The notes: a model not told the origin generated them from the letters alone. Numbered from the stretch's first letter, positions 16,380 to 26,502 are shown. The stretch: 54,373 nt of DNA from Clostridia bacterium (GCA_017444735.1 JAFSWB010000025.1:1-54373), one strand, 5' to 3'. Program-made: numbers and translations.

Positions 16380-18719
16380 ATGAACAAAGTACAAAACAGA
16401 ACCGACAGAAAAACGTATCACAGACTTGTGATCGCTTTTTGTTGTTTTGTGCTTGCGGGCGCCGTTATCGTCGGCCGCCTCGCCCTTTATCAGATAAGGG
16501 ATCACTCGTATTATCAGGATCGGGTCCTCGATCAGATCACCGTGTCCGCGAACGTCAATCCGGAGCGCGGGGACATCCTCGACACGAACGGGAATCCTCT
16601 CGCCACGAACAAGACGGTCTACAACGTGATCATCTCCCCGAGCGACATCAACGAGGCGCAGAAGGATATCGACAAGAAGAACTCGGACGACAGGACGGAC
16701 AACGACGTCTTCTACAACTGGACGTCGCCGGACGGCAGATCGTCGTACGTCGGGACCTCGCAGAAGGATCTTATCTGTTCGTATCTCTCGTATCAGCTCG
16801 GCGTCGATTATTCCTTCGTCGCCGAGAAGGCGTCGAAGACGAACAGGATGTACGAGGTGATAAAGAAGGACGTCGAGGAAGACGTCAACGAGAAGATCAG
16901 AAAATTCATCGACGAGTACGGACTGACGAATCAGATCTACGACCGCGCGTCCTCGAAACGGTACTATCCGTACGGCGATCTCGCGTGCCACGTGATAGGA
17001 TTCACCAACTCCGACGGCGTCGGTATATACGGACTCGAAAAATACTACAACAACCTTCTTGAGGGCGTCTCCGGCAAATACATCCTCGCGCAGGACGCAA
17101 GGAAGAACGATATGCCCTTCGAGTACGAGGCGTACGTCGAAACGGAGAACGGCGGAAATCTCGAGGTGACTCTCGACCGCTATATCCAGATGGAGCTTGA
17201 AAACCAGCTCGAGGCGACGTGGAACGACTCCGCCGCGGGGAACCGCGTCACCGGGATCGTGATGAACGTGGAGACCGGCGGTATCCTCGCGATGGCGACG
17301 TATCCGTCGTACGATCTCAACGAGCCCTTCGTCCTCGACGCGAAATCGCTCGACACGCTTTCCGAATATACGGAGGGCACGGACGAGTACAACGAAAAAC
17401 GGCTCGAGCTGCTTTACGCGATGTGGTCGAACAAGGCGATCACCGAGACGTACGAGCCCGGCTCGACCTTCAAGGTGATAACGACGGCGGGCGCGCTTGA
17501 GGAAAAGGTCGTCACGTTCGACACGCCGTTCACGTGCTACGGCTCGCTGACGATCCCGAACTATCCGAGGCCGATCTCCTGCCACTATACGGCGGGTCAC
17601 GGGACGCTTCCGTTCAGATACGGGCTTCAGCAGTCGTGCAACCCGACCCTGATGCAGGTCGCGGCTCTGCTCGGAGAGGATAAATTCTACGATTATTTCG
17701 AGGCGTTCGGATACACCGGAAAGACCGGGATAGACCTTCCGGCGGAGGTCGGCGGGATCTATTCGCCGCGGTCGGAATTCAACAACGTCTCTCTCGCCGT
17801 TTACTCCTTCGGACAGACGTTCAAGACGACGCCGATACAACAGCTCACGGCGATCTCGACCGTTGCGAACGGCGGGTATTATATCAGGCCTCACCTCTTC
17901 AAGGCGCTTCTTGACGACGACGGGAACGTGATCGAGAACTTCGAGACCGACGTGAGACGGCAGGTCGTCAGCACGGAGGTCTGCCGCGAGATCGCCGACG
18001 TCCTTGAGGACGGCGTCTCCGGCGACGGAGGCGCGAAGAACGCGTACGTCAAGGGGTACAAGGTCGCGGCGAAGACCGGCACGTCCGAAAAGAGAGACAA
18101 GGTCGACGAGAACGGCGAAAAATCGTTCAGGGTCGGCTCGACGGTCGGGTTCGCGCCCTCGGACGACCCGAAGGTCGCCGCCATCATCATCGTCGACGAG
18201 CCGATGAAGGGGCCGGTTTACGGAAGCACCGTCGCCGCCCCGTATATCTCGAAGCTCTTTGCGAGCATCCTGCCGTATCTCGGCGTCGAGAAGCAGTACA
18301 CCGAAAAGGACCTCGCCAATATGGAGGTCACCATCGTCAATTACGTCGGCTCCGATCCGTCCGTCGCAAGATCGGACCTCATAAACAAAGGGATCGGCTT
18401 TGAGATCATCGGATCGGGCGACGTCATCACGGCGCAGGTCCCCGCGGAGGGAAGCGTGATGATGAACGAAAACGGAAAGGTCATCCTCTACTGCGGCGAA
18501 TCCGAGCCGACTCCGGGGGTCGAGGTCCCCGACGTCGTCGGCAAGAGCGCGGAGGTCGCGAACAGCATGATCGTCGGCTCCGGGCTGAATATCATGATTT
18601 CCGGCTCGTCGTCGGGATCGACGGCGGTCGTGGTCAATCAGTCTCCCGCCGCCGGAACGCTCGCGCTGCCGGGTCAGGTGGTCGAAATAGAACTCCGGTA
18701 TCTCGACGGAACGGACTGA
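16380..18719 (+). CDS. Class B penicillin-binding protein (FtsI/SpoVD type) with PASTA domains
   Basis: A 779-residue septal transpeptidase that crosslinks peptidoglycan, partner of FtsW. There is an N-terminal membrane anchor (about 10-35) and a dimerisation region with NPERGDILDTNGNPLATN. The transpeptidase domain has SxxK as STFK near 362, SxN as SCN near 419 and KTG near 565 (AAKTGTSEK). Two C-terminal PASTA domains are present (VEVPDVVGKSAEVA and the preceding repeat). The ATG at 16380 follows GGGTG; an upstream in-frame start lacks a site. Position between ftsL and murE fits ftsI or spoVD; either name is possible. Confidence 0.95.
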   Translation: MNKVQNRTDRKTYHRLVIAFCCFVLAGAVIVGRLALYQIRDHSYYQDRVLDQITVSANVNPERGDILDTNGNPLATNKTVYNVIISPSDINEAQKDIDKKNSDDRTDNDVFYNWTSPDGRSSYVGTSQKDLICSYLSYQLGVDYSFVAEKASKTNRMYEVIKKDVEEDVNEKIRKFIDEYGLTNQIYDRASSKRYYPYGDLACHVIGFTNSDGVGIYGLEKYYNNLLEGVSGKYILAQDARKNDMPFEYEAYVETENGGNLEVTLDRYIQMELENQLEATWNDSAAGNRVTGIVMNVETGGILAMATYPSYDLNEPFVLDAKSLDTLSEYTEGTDEYNEKRLELLYAMWSNKAITETYEPGSTFKVITTAGALEEKVVTFDTPFTCYGSLTIPNYPRPISCHYTAGHGTLPFRYGLQQSCNPTLMQVAALLGEDKFYDYFEAFGYTGKTGIDLPAEVGGIYSPRSEFNNVSLAVYSFGQTFKTTPIQQLTAISTVANGGYYIRPHLFKALLDDDGNVIENFETDVRRQVVSTEVCREIADVLEDGVSGDGGAKNAYVKGYKVAAKTGTSEKRDKVDENGEKSFRVGSTVGFAPSDDPKVAAIIIVDEPMKGPVYGSTVAAPYISKLFASILPYLGVEKQYTEKDLANMEVTIVNYVGSDPSVARSDLINKGIGFEIIGSGDVITAQVPAEGSVMMNENGKVILYCGESEPTPGVEVPDVVGKSAEVANSMIVGSGLNIMISGSSSGSTAVVVNQSPAAGTLALPGQVVEIELRYLDGTD

Positions 18720-18770
18720 CGGGCAGCCGCCCGAGGAAGTTGAAAAACAATTTCCCGGGAGGCGAACCGA

Positions 18771-20267
18771 ATGAATATCCTTGAGATCCTCGAAGGGACG
18801 GGCGCGTCCGTCCCGCAGTCCCTCGCCGGCGAGCAGATCGCCGGCATCGCGTCGGATTCCAGAAAAATCAGGCCGGGGTATCTTTTCGTCTGCCTCAGAG
18901 GCACGAAAAAAGACGGGAACGATTTTATCGCCGACGCGTTCGCCCGCGGCGCGGTCGCCGCGGTGACGGACAGGGAAACGGACGGCGAGGGCGTGATCCG
19001 GGTCCCGGACGCCTGCCTTTCCGAATCGGTGATGTGGAACAATTTCACGGGATCTCCGTCGCGCGGGATGCGTGTGATCGCCGTCACCGGCACGAACGGG
19101 AAGACGACGGTCGCGATGATGATCCGCGAGATCTTCCGCCGCGCGGGATCAAAGACCGGAGTCATAACGACGGTCGGAGTCCTTTCCGGCGACGATCCGA
19201 TAGACGTCGGGGGAGGCTCGTCCGTGTCTGACGCCGACGCGGCGATGACGACGCCCGACCCCGAGGTCTTCTACCCCGCGGTCGCGGCGATGAGAGACGC
19301 GGGAGTCGGAACGCTGATATTCGAGGCGTCCTCCCACGCGCTTGACAGAAAAAAGCTCGATCCCCTCCGGGTCGACGTCGCCGTGTTCACCAATCTCACC
19401 GAGGAGCATCTCGATTATCACGGCACGATGGAGGATTACTTCCGCGCGAAATCGCACCTCGCCGATCTCTCGGGTACGCTCGTTATCAACGGGGACGACC
19501 CGTTCATGAGGCGTCTCTCGGCGCGGCCGGGAGCCGTCGTGTGCCGGACCGATCCTCCGGGATCGCCTGGGCCGTGCTCCGTGCGCGCGCTCCGCGTGAA
19601 AAATCTCGGAGAGGCGGGGATCGAGTACCTTTATTCCTCCCGTGAAAGGGTATTTCCGGTGTACTGTCCCGCTCCCGGCGGGTTCACCGTTCAGAATACC
19701 ATGCTCGCCGCGACGGCGGCGCTCGCATCCGGCGTCCCGCGGGACGCCGTGACGGACGCTCTTTCCTCGTTCAGAGGCGCTCCGGGGCGGCTCGAGAGAG
19801 TGACGCCGCCCACCTGCCCGTTTTCGGTTTACGTCGATTACGCGCACACCCCCGCGGCGCTCGAGGCGCTTTTGCACACCGTGAGGGAAATGAGGAGCCC
19901 GGGCGGACGGATCACCGTCGTTTTCGGATGCGGAGGAGACAGGGACAGGTCGAAGAGGAAGCGTATGGGGGCGATAGCGTCGTCTCTCGCCGACCTCACC
20001 GTCGTTACCGGCGACAATCCGCGGAGCGAGGACCCCTCGGAGATCATCTCCGAGATAGTGAAGGGCGTCGACCGCGAAAAGCCGTACGCCGTGATCCGCG
20101 ACAGGCGGGAGGCGATCCTTTACGCGCTGAGCGAGGCGAAGCCGGGCGACATCGTCGTTTTAGCCGGGAAAGGACACGAAAAATACGAGATAACGGCGGA
20201 GGGTAAAAGACCCTTCGACGAAGTAAAGATCGTGACGGATTATGTTGAGGGAGGCAGGATTCCCTGA
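18771..20267 (+). CDS. murE: UDP-MurNAc-tripeptide synthetase MurE, meso-DAP type
   Basis: A 498-residue cytoplasmic Mur ligase adding the third amino acid to UDP-MurNAc-dipeptide. The ATP loop is VTGTNGKTTVAMM (near 107). The DNPR motif in VTGDNPRSEDP (about 415-419) is the accepted signature for meso-diaminopimelate, so the peptidoglycan is probably DAP-type. YVDYAHTPAALE is also typical. GGGAGG precedes the ATG. Length is normal. Confidence 0.97.
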   Translation: MNILEILEGTGASVPQSLAGEQIAGIASDSRKIRPGYLFVCLRGTKKDGNDFIADAFARGAVAAVTDRETDGEGVIRVPDACLSESVMWNNFTGSPSRGMRVIAVTGTNGKTTVAMMIREIFRRAGSKTGVITTVGVLSGDDPIDVGGGSSVSDADAAMTTPDPEVFYPAVAAMRDAGVGTLIFEASSHALDRKKLDPLRVDVAVFTNLTEEHLDYHGTMEDYFRAKSHLADLSGTLVINGDDPFMRRLSARPGAVVCRTDPPGSPGPCSVRALRVKNLGEAGIEYLYSSRERVFPVYCPAPGGFTVQNTMLAATAALASGVPRDAVTDALSSFRGAPGRLERVTPPTCPFSVYVDYAHTPAALEALLHTVREMRSPGGRITVVFGCGGDRDRSKRKRMGAIASSLADLTVVTGDNPRSEDPSEIISEIVKGVDREKPYAVIRDRREAILYALSEAKPGDIVVLAGKGHEKYEITAEGKRPFDEVKIVTDYVEGGRIP

Positions 20268-20291
20268 CTGTGAAAGGACGGTAAACAATCA

Positions 20292-21758
20292 ATGAGCGTA
20301 AAACTGAAACTCTGGAATCCGACGGCGCGTGAGATCTGCGATACGGTGGGAGGGACCCTTCTTCCGATCTCCGGAGCCGATGAAAATATAAAGATCGACA
20401 ATATCACCACTAAATCCGGCGACGCCGGGCCGGGGTCGCTGTTCTGCGCGATAAAGGGCGAGCGCGCCGACGGGGCGGATTTCATACCGGAGGCGGCGGC
20501 GCTCGGCGCGGTCGCGGTCCTCACCGCCCGCGTCCCGGACAACGTCAGGAGCAGTCCCGTTCCGCTGTCCGTCATACTGACCGACGACGTGACGGCCGCG
20601 CTCGGAAAGCTCGCCGCCAGATACAGGGGCTTCAGCCGCGCGAGATTCGTCGCCGTCACCGGCTCTGTCGGGAAGACGACGACGAAGGAGATGATCGCGT
20701 CGGTCGCCGGAACGAGATTCAGAACGCACAAGACGAAGGGCAACCTGAACAATGAACTCGGTCTTCCGCTCACGCTCTTCGAGCTCTCGCCGGACGACGA
20801 GGTCTCCGTCATAGAGCTCGGTATGAGCGCGCTCGGAGAGATCGAATATATGTCGAAGATCGTCCGTCCCGATATCGCCGTCGTGACGAATATCGGAACG
20901 TCGCACCTCGCGACGCTCGGAACGCGGGAGAATATCTGCCGCGCGAAGATGGAGATAACGGCGGGTCAGCCGGAGAACGGGACGCTTCTTCTGAACGCTG
21001 ACGAACCGCTTCTCTACAAGGAATACACGGAGCGCGGAGAGACGCCGCTCCTTATGAGCATCTACAACCGCAACGGCTATTTCAGAGCCGTCAATCTCCG
21101 CTGCCGCACGGACGGCACGACGTTCGACATGATCTGCGGGGACCGCGTCGTGACCAACGTCGAGATCACCGTCCCGGGCAAGCACAACGTCTATAACGCT
21201 CTGTCGGCATTCGCCGTCGGAACGATTCTCGGCATTGAACCGGAGAAAATAAAGCAGGGACTCGCCTCGTACGTCGGATACGATATGAGGCAGTCGATCT
21301 ACGAGATCGGCGGGCTCACCCTGATCGACGACTGTTACAACGCGAGCCCGGAGTCGATGCGGGCGGCGATCGACGTTCTCGTCGCTCTCGCCGCGAAAAA
21401 AGGCGGAACGCCCGCCGCGCTTCTCGGCGATATGCTTGAGCTCGGCGAGTATTCGCGGCTGATGCACGATCAGATCGGACAGTACGCCGCAAACGCGAAG
21501 GTGGTCAAGCTCTTCTGCTTCGGAATGATGAGCGACGTCGTCGCGGAGGCGGCGATAAAGCACGGAGTGAGGGCGGAAAACGTCTTCGTCTCGCTCGACA
21601 CGCGCGACCCGCAGACGATGGCGGATATGATCCTTAATTCACTCTCCGAAGGCGACGTCCTCCTTGTGAAGGCGAGCCGGGGAGTCCACGCGGAGCGCGT
21701 GATAGAGCTTATCAGGAAAAAGAAATCGCGCCGCAAAGGAGCAAAAAATGGAGTATAA
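20292..21758 (+). CDS. murF: UDP-MurNAc-tripeptide-D-Ala-D-Ala ligase MurF
   Basis: A 488-residue Mur ligase that adds D-Ala-D-Ala to complete UDP-MurNAc-pentapeptide. The ATP loop is VTGSVGKTTTKEM (near 120). EVSVIELGMSALGEIEYM and LIDDCYNASPESM are family motifs. GAAAGGA lies about 14 bases upstream, rather far from the ATG. The 3' end overlaps mraY by 11 bases, with the mraY ribosome site inside murF. Confidence 0.96.
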   Translation: MSVKLKLWNPTAREICDTVGGTLLPISGADENIKIDNITTKSGDAGPGSLFCAIKGERADGADFIPEAAALGAVAVLTARVPDNVRSSPVPLSVILTDDVTAALGKLAARYRGFSRARFVAVTGSVGKTTTKEMIASVAGTRFRTHKTKGNLNNELGLPLTLFELSPDDEVSVIELGMSALGEIEYMSKIVRPDIAVVTNIGTSHLATLGTRENICRAKMEITAGQPENGTLLLNADEPLLYKEYTERGETPLLMSIYNRNGYFRAVNLRCRTDGTTFDMICGDRVVTNVEITVPGKHNVYNALSAFAVGTILGIEPEKIKQGLASYVGYDMRQSIYEIGGLTLIDDCYNASPESMRAAIDVLVALAAKKGGTPAALLGDMLELGEYSRLMHDQIGQYAANAKVVKLFCFGMMSDVVAEAAIKHGVRAENVFVSLDTRDPQTMADMILNSLSEGDVLLVKASRGVHAERVIELIRKKKSRRKGAKNGV

Positions 21759-22746
21759 GATTCTCTTTGTCATCGTTCTGGCGCTCACTTTCGCCGCCGC
21801 CGCGGTCATCTCCAGATTTCTGATACCCGTCCTCAAGAGCAAGAAGATGGGACAGCGGATCCTCGAGATCGGGCCGCGCTGGCACAAGAGCAAGGAGGGC
21901 ACTCCCACGATGGGAGGCATAGCCTTCATTATCCCCGTCATTCTTTTCGGAGTCGCCGCGAGCGTCTATTTGTGGGTGAGGGACGGCGACCCCTCTTCCG
22001 CTCTTCCCCTCGTCCTTACGCTTTGCCTCGGCCTTTTCGGAGGACTTATCGGCTGTATCGACGATATGGCGAAGCTGCGCAACAAGCGCAACGAAGGGCT
22101 TACCGCGCCGCAGAAATTCCTTCTTCAGGTCCTGGCGGCGGCGCTTTACCTCATCGGGATGAGATTTTTCTGCGGGATGAACACGGAGCTATATATCCCG
22201 TATTTCAAAGTTACGTTTGATATCGGTATCTTCTACTATTTCTTCGCGCTCATCCTGATCTGCGGGATGATGAACAGCGTAAACCTCACCGACGGGATCG
22301 ACGGACTCGCGTCGGGAGTGACGCTCGTGGTCGGCGTTTTCTTCGCGGCGGCGGGCTTCCGCGCGCCCGGAACGGACGGCGGGGCGGTCGTCCTCGGCGG
22401 TCTTCTGATCGGAGCGACGGCGGGGTTCCTCATTTACAATTTTTACCCTGCGCGCGTCTTTATGGGAGACACCGGCTCGCTCTTCCTCGGCGGTCTGGTC
22501 GTCGGCGGGGCGTTCATGCTCCGCAATCCGCTGATCGTCGTCGTCGCGGGCCTCGTCTACATCATCGAAACCCTGTCCGTTATGCTTCAGGTCTCGTATT
22601 TCAAGCTGACGCACGGGAAACGGCTCTTCAGGATGTCCCCGATCCACCACCACTTCGAACAGTGCGGCTGGTCGGAGATCAAGATCGTGACCGTGTTCTC
22701 CGCCGTAACGCTCCTTCTCTGCGTCGCGGCGTATTTCGGACTGTAA
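21748..22746 (+). CDS. mraY: Phospho-MurNAc-pentapeptide transferase MraY
   Basis: A 332-residue membrane enzyme with about ten helices that forms lipid I on undecaprenyl phosphate. Catalytic signatures are CIDDMAKLRNKRNEGL, MNSVNLTDGIDGLASG and the C-terminal SPIHHHFEQCGWSE. AAAGGAG lies six bases before the ATG. It is followed directly by ftsW; the usual murD is missing here. Confidence 0.97.
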   Translation: MEYKILFVIVLALTFAAAAVISRFLIPVLKSKKMGQRILEIGPRWHKSKEGTPTMGGIAFIIPVILFGVAASVYLWVRDGDPSSALPLVLTLCLGLFGGLIGCIDDMAKLRNKRNEGLTAPQKFLLQVLAAALYLIGMRFFCGMNTELYIPYFKVTFDIGIFYYFFALILICGMMNSVNLTDGIDGLASGVTLVVGVFFAAAGFRAPGTDGGAVVLGGLLIGATAGFLIYNFYPARVFMGDTGSLFLGGLVVGGAFMLRNPLIVVVAGLVYIIETLSVMLQVSYFKLTHGKRLFRMSPIHHHFEQCGWSEIKIVTVFSAVTLLLCVAAYFGL

Positions 22747-22783
22747 AAGAATCATCTGAATCTTAAGAAAGGCAGGCGTCAGA

Positions 22784-24133
22784 ATGGCTGACAACAAAGG
22801 ACGCGGCGGGAAACGGCCCGTCCGTCCGCCGCAGCGTCGCGGCGGCAGTACCGGCGGACGCGCTGCCGTCAGGAAGCCGGGCGCCGTCGCCCGGAGCGGA
22901 CGGGAGGTCGAAAAGGTCGGCAGACGCGACCTCGTCCGCACGAAAGCGGAGCTTCGCGCGATAAGGGACGAGAGAAGAGAGACGGCGTGGCAGAACGAGG
23001 TGGAGAGAGTCCGCGGCGGTGTGGACAAGATCATGCTCGCTCTGATCCTCCTGCTCGTAACCCTCGGCGCGCTGATGGTATTCAGCGCGAGCTATCCCAC
23101 GGGATACGCGGAGAGCGGAGACGGGTTCAAGTACCTGAAAAAGCATCTGATCTACGCGGGGATCGGCGCGGTCGCGATGATCGCCGCGACGCTCCTTCCG
23201 TACAGAGTCTATAAAAAATGGGGTCCTATCGTCGCGTACGGGATCGCCATGGTCCTTCTCGCGGTCGTTCTCGTGATCGGAAGGAGCGAAGGCGAGGCGA
23301 AAAGGTGGATCTACATCGGATCGTTCTCCGTCCAGCCGTCGGAGATCATGAAGGTCGCCCTGATCCTCGCGCTCGCCTGGTATATCGACAAATACCGGGA
23401 CCGTATGAAGAACGCGATCGGGTTCCGGGAGATCTTCAAGTATAACGTCCTCTATCCGTTCTGCTTCATCGCTCCGGCGTGTCTGATGGTCCTTCTCGAA
23501 AAACATCTGTCCGGGACCGTGATCCTCGCTCTTCTCGGCATTTCCGTTATGCTGATCGGAGGGTGCAGCATCAAATACACCCTGATATCGTCCACGATCG
23601 GCGGCGTTCTTGCGGTCGGCCTTTTCATCGCGAAGAACCCGTACGCCCTGAAAAGGCTCGTGACGTTCACTTCCGACGACGTCGATATCCTCGGCGCCGG
23701 CTGGCAGACGCACCAGGGCGTTCTCGCGATCGGGTCCGGCGGGCTCTTCGGCCTCGGGTTCGGACAGAGCAATCAGAAGCACAGCTACGTCTCGATGGCT
23801 CACAACGACTTCATCTTTTCGATCTGGTGCGAGGAGCTCGGGTTTATCGGAGCGATCTTCCTCATCGCGCTTTTCGTCGCGTTCATCTGGCGCGGGTACG
23901 TTATCGCGATGAGAGCGCCCGACACGTTTTCGATGCTCGTGGTCTTCGGGATAGTGACGCAGGTCGGAGTCCAGGCGTTCCTCAATATGATGGTCGTATG
24001 CGATATCATCCCGAACACCGGCATCTCCCTCCCGTTCATCTCATACGGGGGTTCCTCGCTCATAATGCTGATGGGCGAGATGGGATTGATCCTTTCGATC
24101 TCAAGGCGTTTTTACAGAAAGAAAGAATTATAG
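22784..24133 (+). CDS. ftsW: FtsW/SpoVE-type SEDS glycosyltransferase
   Basis: A 449-residue SEDS-family enzyme polymerising glycan strands at the septum with the cluster's class B PBP. The first 75 residues are an Arg/Gly-rich cytoplasmic tail, followed by ten membrane helices. Signatures are RWIYIGSFSVQPSEIMK, a conserved catalytic-type aspartate region around FTSDDVDILGAGWQ, and NTGISLPFISYGGSS. The cluster position supports FtsW or SpoVE rather than RodA. It is 12 bases before murG. Confidence 0.94.
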   Translation: MADNKGRGGKRPVRPPQRRGGSTGGRAAVRKPGAVARSGREVEKVGRRDLVRTKAELRAIRDERRETAWQNEVERVRGGVDKIMLALILLLVTLGALMVFSASYPTGYAESGDGFKYLKKHLIYAGIGAVAMIAATLLPYRVYKKWGPIVAYGIAMVLLAVVLVIGRSEGEAKRWIYIGSFSVQPSEIMKVALILALAWYIDKYRDRMKNAIGFREIFKYNVLYPFCFIAPACLMVLLEKHLSGTVILALLGISVMLIGGCSIKYTLISSTIGGVLAVGLFIAKNPYALKRLVTFTSDDVDILGAGWQTHQGVLAIGSGGLFGLGFGQSNQKHSYVSMAHNDFIFSIWCEELGFIGAIFLIALFVAFIWRGYVIAMRAPDTFSMLVVFGIVTQVGVQAFLNMMVVCDIIPNTGISLPFISYGGSSLIMLMGEMGLILSISRRFYRKKEL

Positions 24134-24145
24134 GAGGGAACGCCG

Positions 24146-25276
24146 ATGAGAGTGCTCCTGACAGGCGGAGGGACGGGCGGTCACGTCAATCCCGCCCTCG
24201 CCATCGCAAACACGATAAAAATGAACGACCCCGACGCCGTGATCGCGTACGTCGGGACGAAAAAGGGAATAGAGAACAAGCTCGTCGGCAAGGCGGGATA
24301 TCCGATGTACCACGTCGAGGTGAGGGGGATCAAGAGATCGCTCTCCCCGTCGAACCTCAAAGCGGCGTATCTCGCCGTGACGTCTCCCGTAAAGGCTCGC
24401 CGCGTGATAAAAGAGTTCCGGCCGGATATCGTTATCGGCACCGGAGGCTACGTCTGCTGGCCGGTCGTCAAGGCGGCGGCCTCAATGGGCATCCCGACCG
24501 CGCTCCACGAATCCAACGCGATAGCGGGAGTCGCCGTGAAGATGCTCGTTTCCCACGTCGACCGCATTTGGCTCAATTTCGAGAAGACGGCGGATTCGAT
24601 CAATCCGAGGTATCGCGAAAAATTCCTTCACGTCGGGAATCCCGTGTCCGGCGGGTTCAGCGCGATCTCCGGAAAAGAAGCGCGCGAAAAACTCGGTATC
24701 GCGGACAAATACGAAAAAATGATCCTCTCGTACGGAGGGAGCCTCGGCGCGGAAAAGGTGAACGACGCCGTCCTCGAGGTGATGAAGAATTATTCGAGCC
24801 GTCACCCGGAGGTCCTTCACGTCCACGCGACCGGTTCGATCGAGCACGAGATAATGACCGGCCTGTTCCGGGACGCGGGGCTCGACAAGCATCCGAATAT
24901 CGAGCTTCTCGAATTCATCTACGATATGCCCGTCAGAATGGCGGCGGCGGACCTCGTGATCTGCCGCGCGGGGGCGATGACCGTCTCCGAGCTCGCGATG
25001 TGCTCGAAGTGCGCGATATTCATTCCGTCCCCGAACGTCGCCGAGAATCATCAGTACAAGAACGCGAAGGTGCTCGCGGACGCCGGGGCGGCGTACCTGT
25101 TTGAGGAGAGGGAGCTCGCCTCGTCTCCGGAGCTTTTGACAAAGACGGTCGAAAGACTGCTTTCCCCGGAGGGAGCGGCGGAGGCGGAAGGGATGAGACG
25201 GAACATTTCGTCTTTCGCGTCCCCCCACGCCAACCGTCTTATTTATGAGGATATCTTAAAACTCGTGAAAAAATAA
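24146..25276 (+). CDS. murG: Lipid II synthase MurG
   Basis: A 376-residue membrane-associated GT-B glycosyltransferase that adds GlcNAc to lipid I. Signatures are LTGGGTGGHVNPALAIA at the start, FRPDIVIGTGGYVCWP, LHESNAIAG and ICRAGAMTVSELA. GGAGGG lies seven to eight bases before the ATG, 12 bases after ftsW. Length is slightly above the usual 355-365. Confidence 0.97.
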   Translation: MRVLLTGGGTGGHVNPALAIANTIKMNDPDAVIAYVGTKKGIENKLVGKAGYPMYHVEVRGIKRSLSPSNLKAAYLAVTSPVKARRVIKEFRPDIVIGTGGYVCWPVVKAAASMGIPTALHESNAIAGVAVKMLVSHVDRIWLNFEKTADSINPRYREKFLHVGNPVSGGFSAISGKEAREKLGIADKYEKMILSYGGSLGAEKVNDAVLEVMKNYSSRHPEVLHVHATGSIEHEIMTGLFRDAGLDKHPNIELLEFIYDMPVRMAAADLVICRAGAMTVSELAMCSKCAIFIPSPNVAENHQYKNAKVLADAGAAYLFEERELASSPELLTKTVERLLSPEGAAEAEGMRRNISSFASPHANRLIYEDILKLVKK

Positions 25277-25314
25277 AAAAGCGAGAAGATCGCAGCGGAA
25301 AGGAGGGAGACGCC

Positions 25315-26502
25315 GTGACGGCGGAGGAAAGATACGGACGACCGGGAAACGCCGGGGCGGCGCGTCCCGTCTTTTACGTGTATCCCGACGGTCTCTTCAC
25401 GAGAGCCGAAAAACGGGCGAGAATGGACCGGCGGTTCGGCGAGCGCCGGACGGAGAGAAAAGCGGAAGAGCGTCCCGCGCCGCGTTTTGAGATCCCTGAC
25501 GACGAGGCGGCTTCCCGCGATTTCTACGTCGGGGAAAACGAAAAACCGGCGGAGAAAAAACTGCCGAGAGGAGAATACGACCCGCGCGATTTCAGAAACA
25601 ACACGTATAAGGTCGGATTCGACTCGCCGGAGGGCGGCCGCGTATCGGGCGGCGCGACGTTCGCCGCGCGTCCGCGCGACGGCGGTATGAATGACAGAAA
25701 GCGCGACGATATCGACGACGCGCGGAAGAAAGCGGCGGACAGAAGGCGCTTCGTCATCCGCAAGAGGGGCTGGCTCCTCGCCCTTATGGTCATCCTGTTT
25801 ACCGTTCTTCTTCTCTTCCTCGGATACAAATTCATATTCGTCGTAAGGAGTATTTCGGTCGACGGTTCGACGACGTACTCCGCCGAGGAGATAATTGAGG
25901 CGTCGGGTGTGAGATTTGGGCTGAATCTTTTCTCGTTCCGCGCCAGCGCGGCGAATTCACGCGTCACGTTCAGGTGTCCTTACGTCGAGAGCGTCAAGGT
26001 CAAAAGGACGGTCCCGAGTACCGTCACCCTCACGGTCACCGAGGACGTCCCGCGCTACACCGTCGAGATATTCGGCGAGGTAAAGATAATTTCCGACGGA
26101 CTCCGCGTTCTCGGGACGGTCAGGGAGGGCGACGCCGTCCCCGAGGGACTCATCAGGCTGAAGCTCCCCGCCGTGGAGTATTCGGTGGAGGGCCGTCTTC
26201 TCGGGTTCGCCGATGCGAAAGACGACAGGGCTGTCCGCACGACGCTCGAGGCTCTTGAGGACAGCGAGCTGTCGGAGAGGGTTTCCTCCGTCGATTTCAG
26301 AAATCCGTTCGGGATAACGGCGGCTTGCGACGGGAAATACCTCCTGATCGTCGGAAATTCGACCGACGTTGACAAAAAACTGAAAGCGGCGTCCCTTGTT
26401 CTCGAGGATCAGGTCTTCTCGGAGGGCACTCCGGCGAGGATCGACCTTTCCGATACGACAAAAGCGAGCGTCGTATTCGACGATACGATCTCATTCGACT
26501 GA
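25315..26502 (+). CDS. FtsQ/DivIB-type division protein
   Basis: A 395-residue bitopic protein. A 145-residue charged cytoplasmic tail is followed by one membrane helix (about 155-178, WLLALMVILFTVLLLFLGY). Next is the POTRA domain (ISVDGSTTYSAEEIIEASGVR) and the beta domain of FtsQ/DivIB (RTVPSTVTLTVTEDVPRYTV). It should link FtsL/DivIC with the septal synthase. The start is GTG with AAAGGAGGG upstream. It is the last gene before a strong terminator. The tail is longer than in most DivIB proteins. Confidence 0.88.
   Translation: MTAEERYGRPGNAGAARPVFYVYPDGLFTRAEKRARMDRRFGERRTERKAEERPAPRFEIPDDEAASRDFYVGENEKPAEKKLPRGEYDPRDFRNNTYKVGFDSPEGGRVSGGATFAARPRDGGMNDRKRDDIDDARKKAADRRRFVIRKRGWLLALMVILFTVLLLFLGYKFIFVVRSISVDGSTTYSAEEIIEASGVRFGLNLFSFRASAANSRVTFRCPYVESVKVKRTVPSTVTLTVTEDVPRYTVEIFGEVKIISDGLRVLGTVREGDAVPEGLIRLKLPAVEYSVEGRLLGFADAKDDRAVRTTLEALEDSELSERVSSVDFRNPFGITAACDGKYLLIVGNSTDVDKKLKAASLVLEDQVFSEGTPARIDLSDTTKASVVFDDTISFD

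Noticed and set aside
16170..17894. 574-codon open frame antisense to the penicillin-binding protein gene
   Set aside because: Composition (Arg, Val, Asp, His) is typical of a complement frame and the sense product has all catalytic motifs.
23479..25104. 541-codon plus-strand frame across ftsW and murG
   Set aside because: Spans two real genes in another frame, very rich in Arg, and has no start signals.
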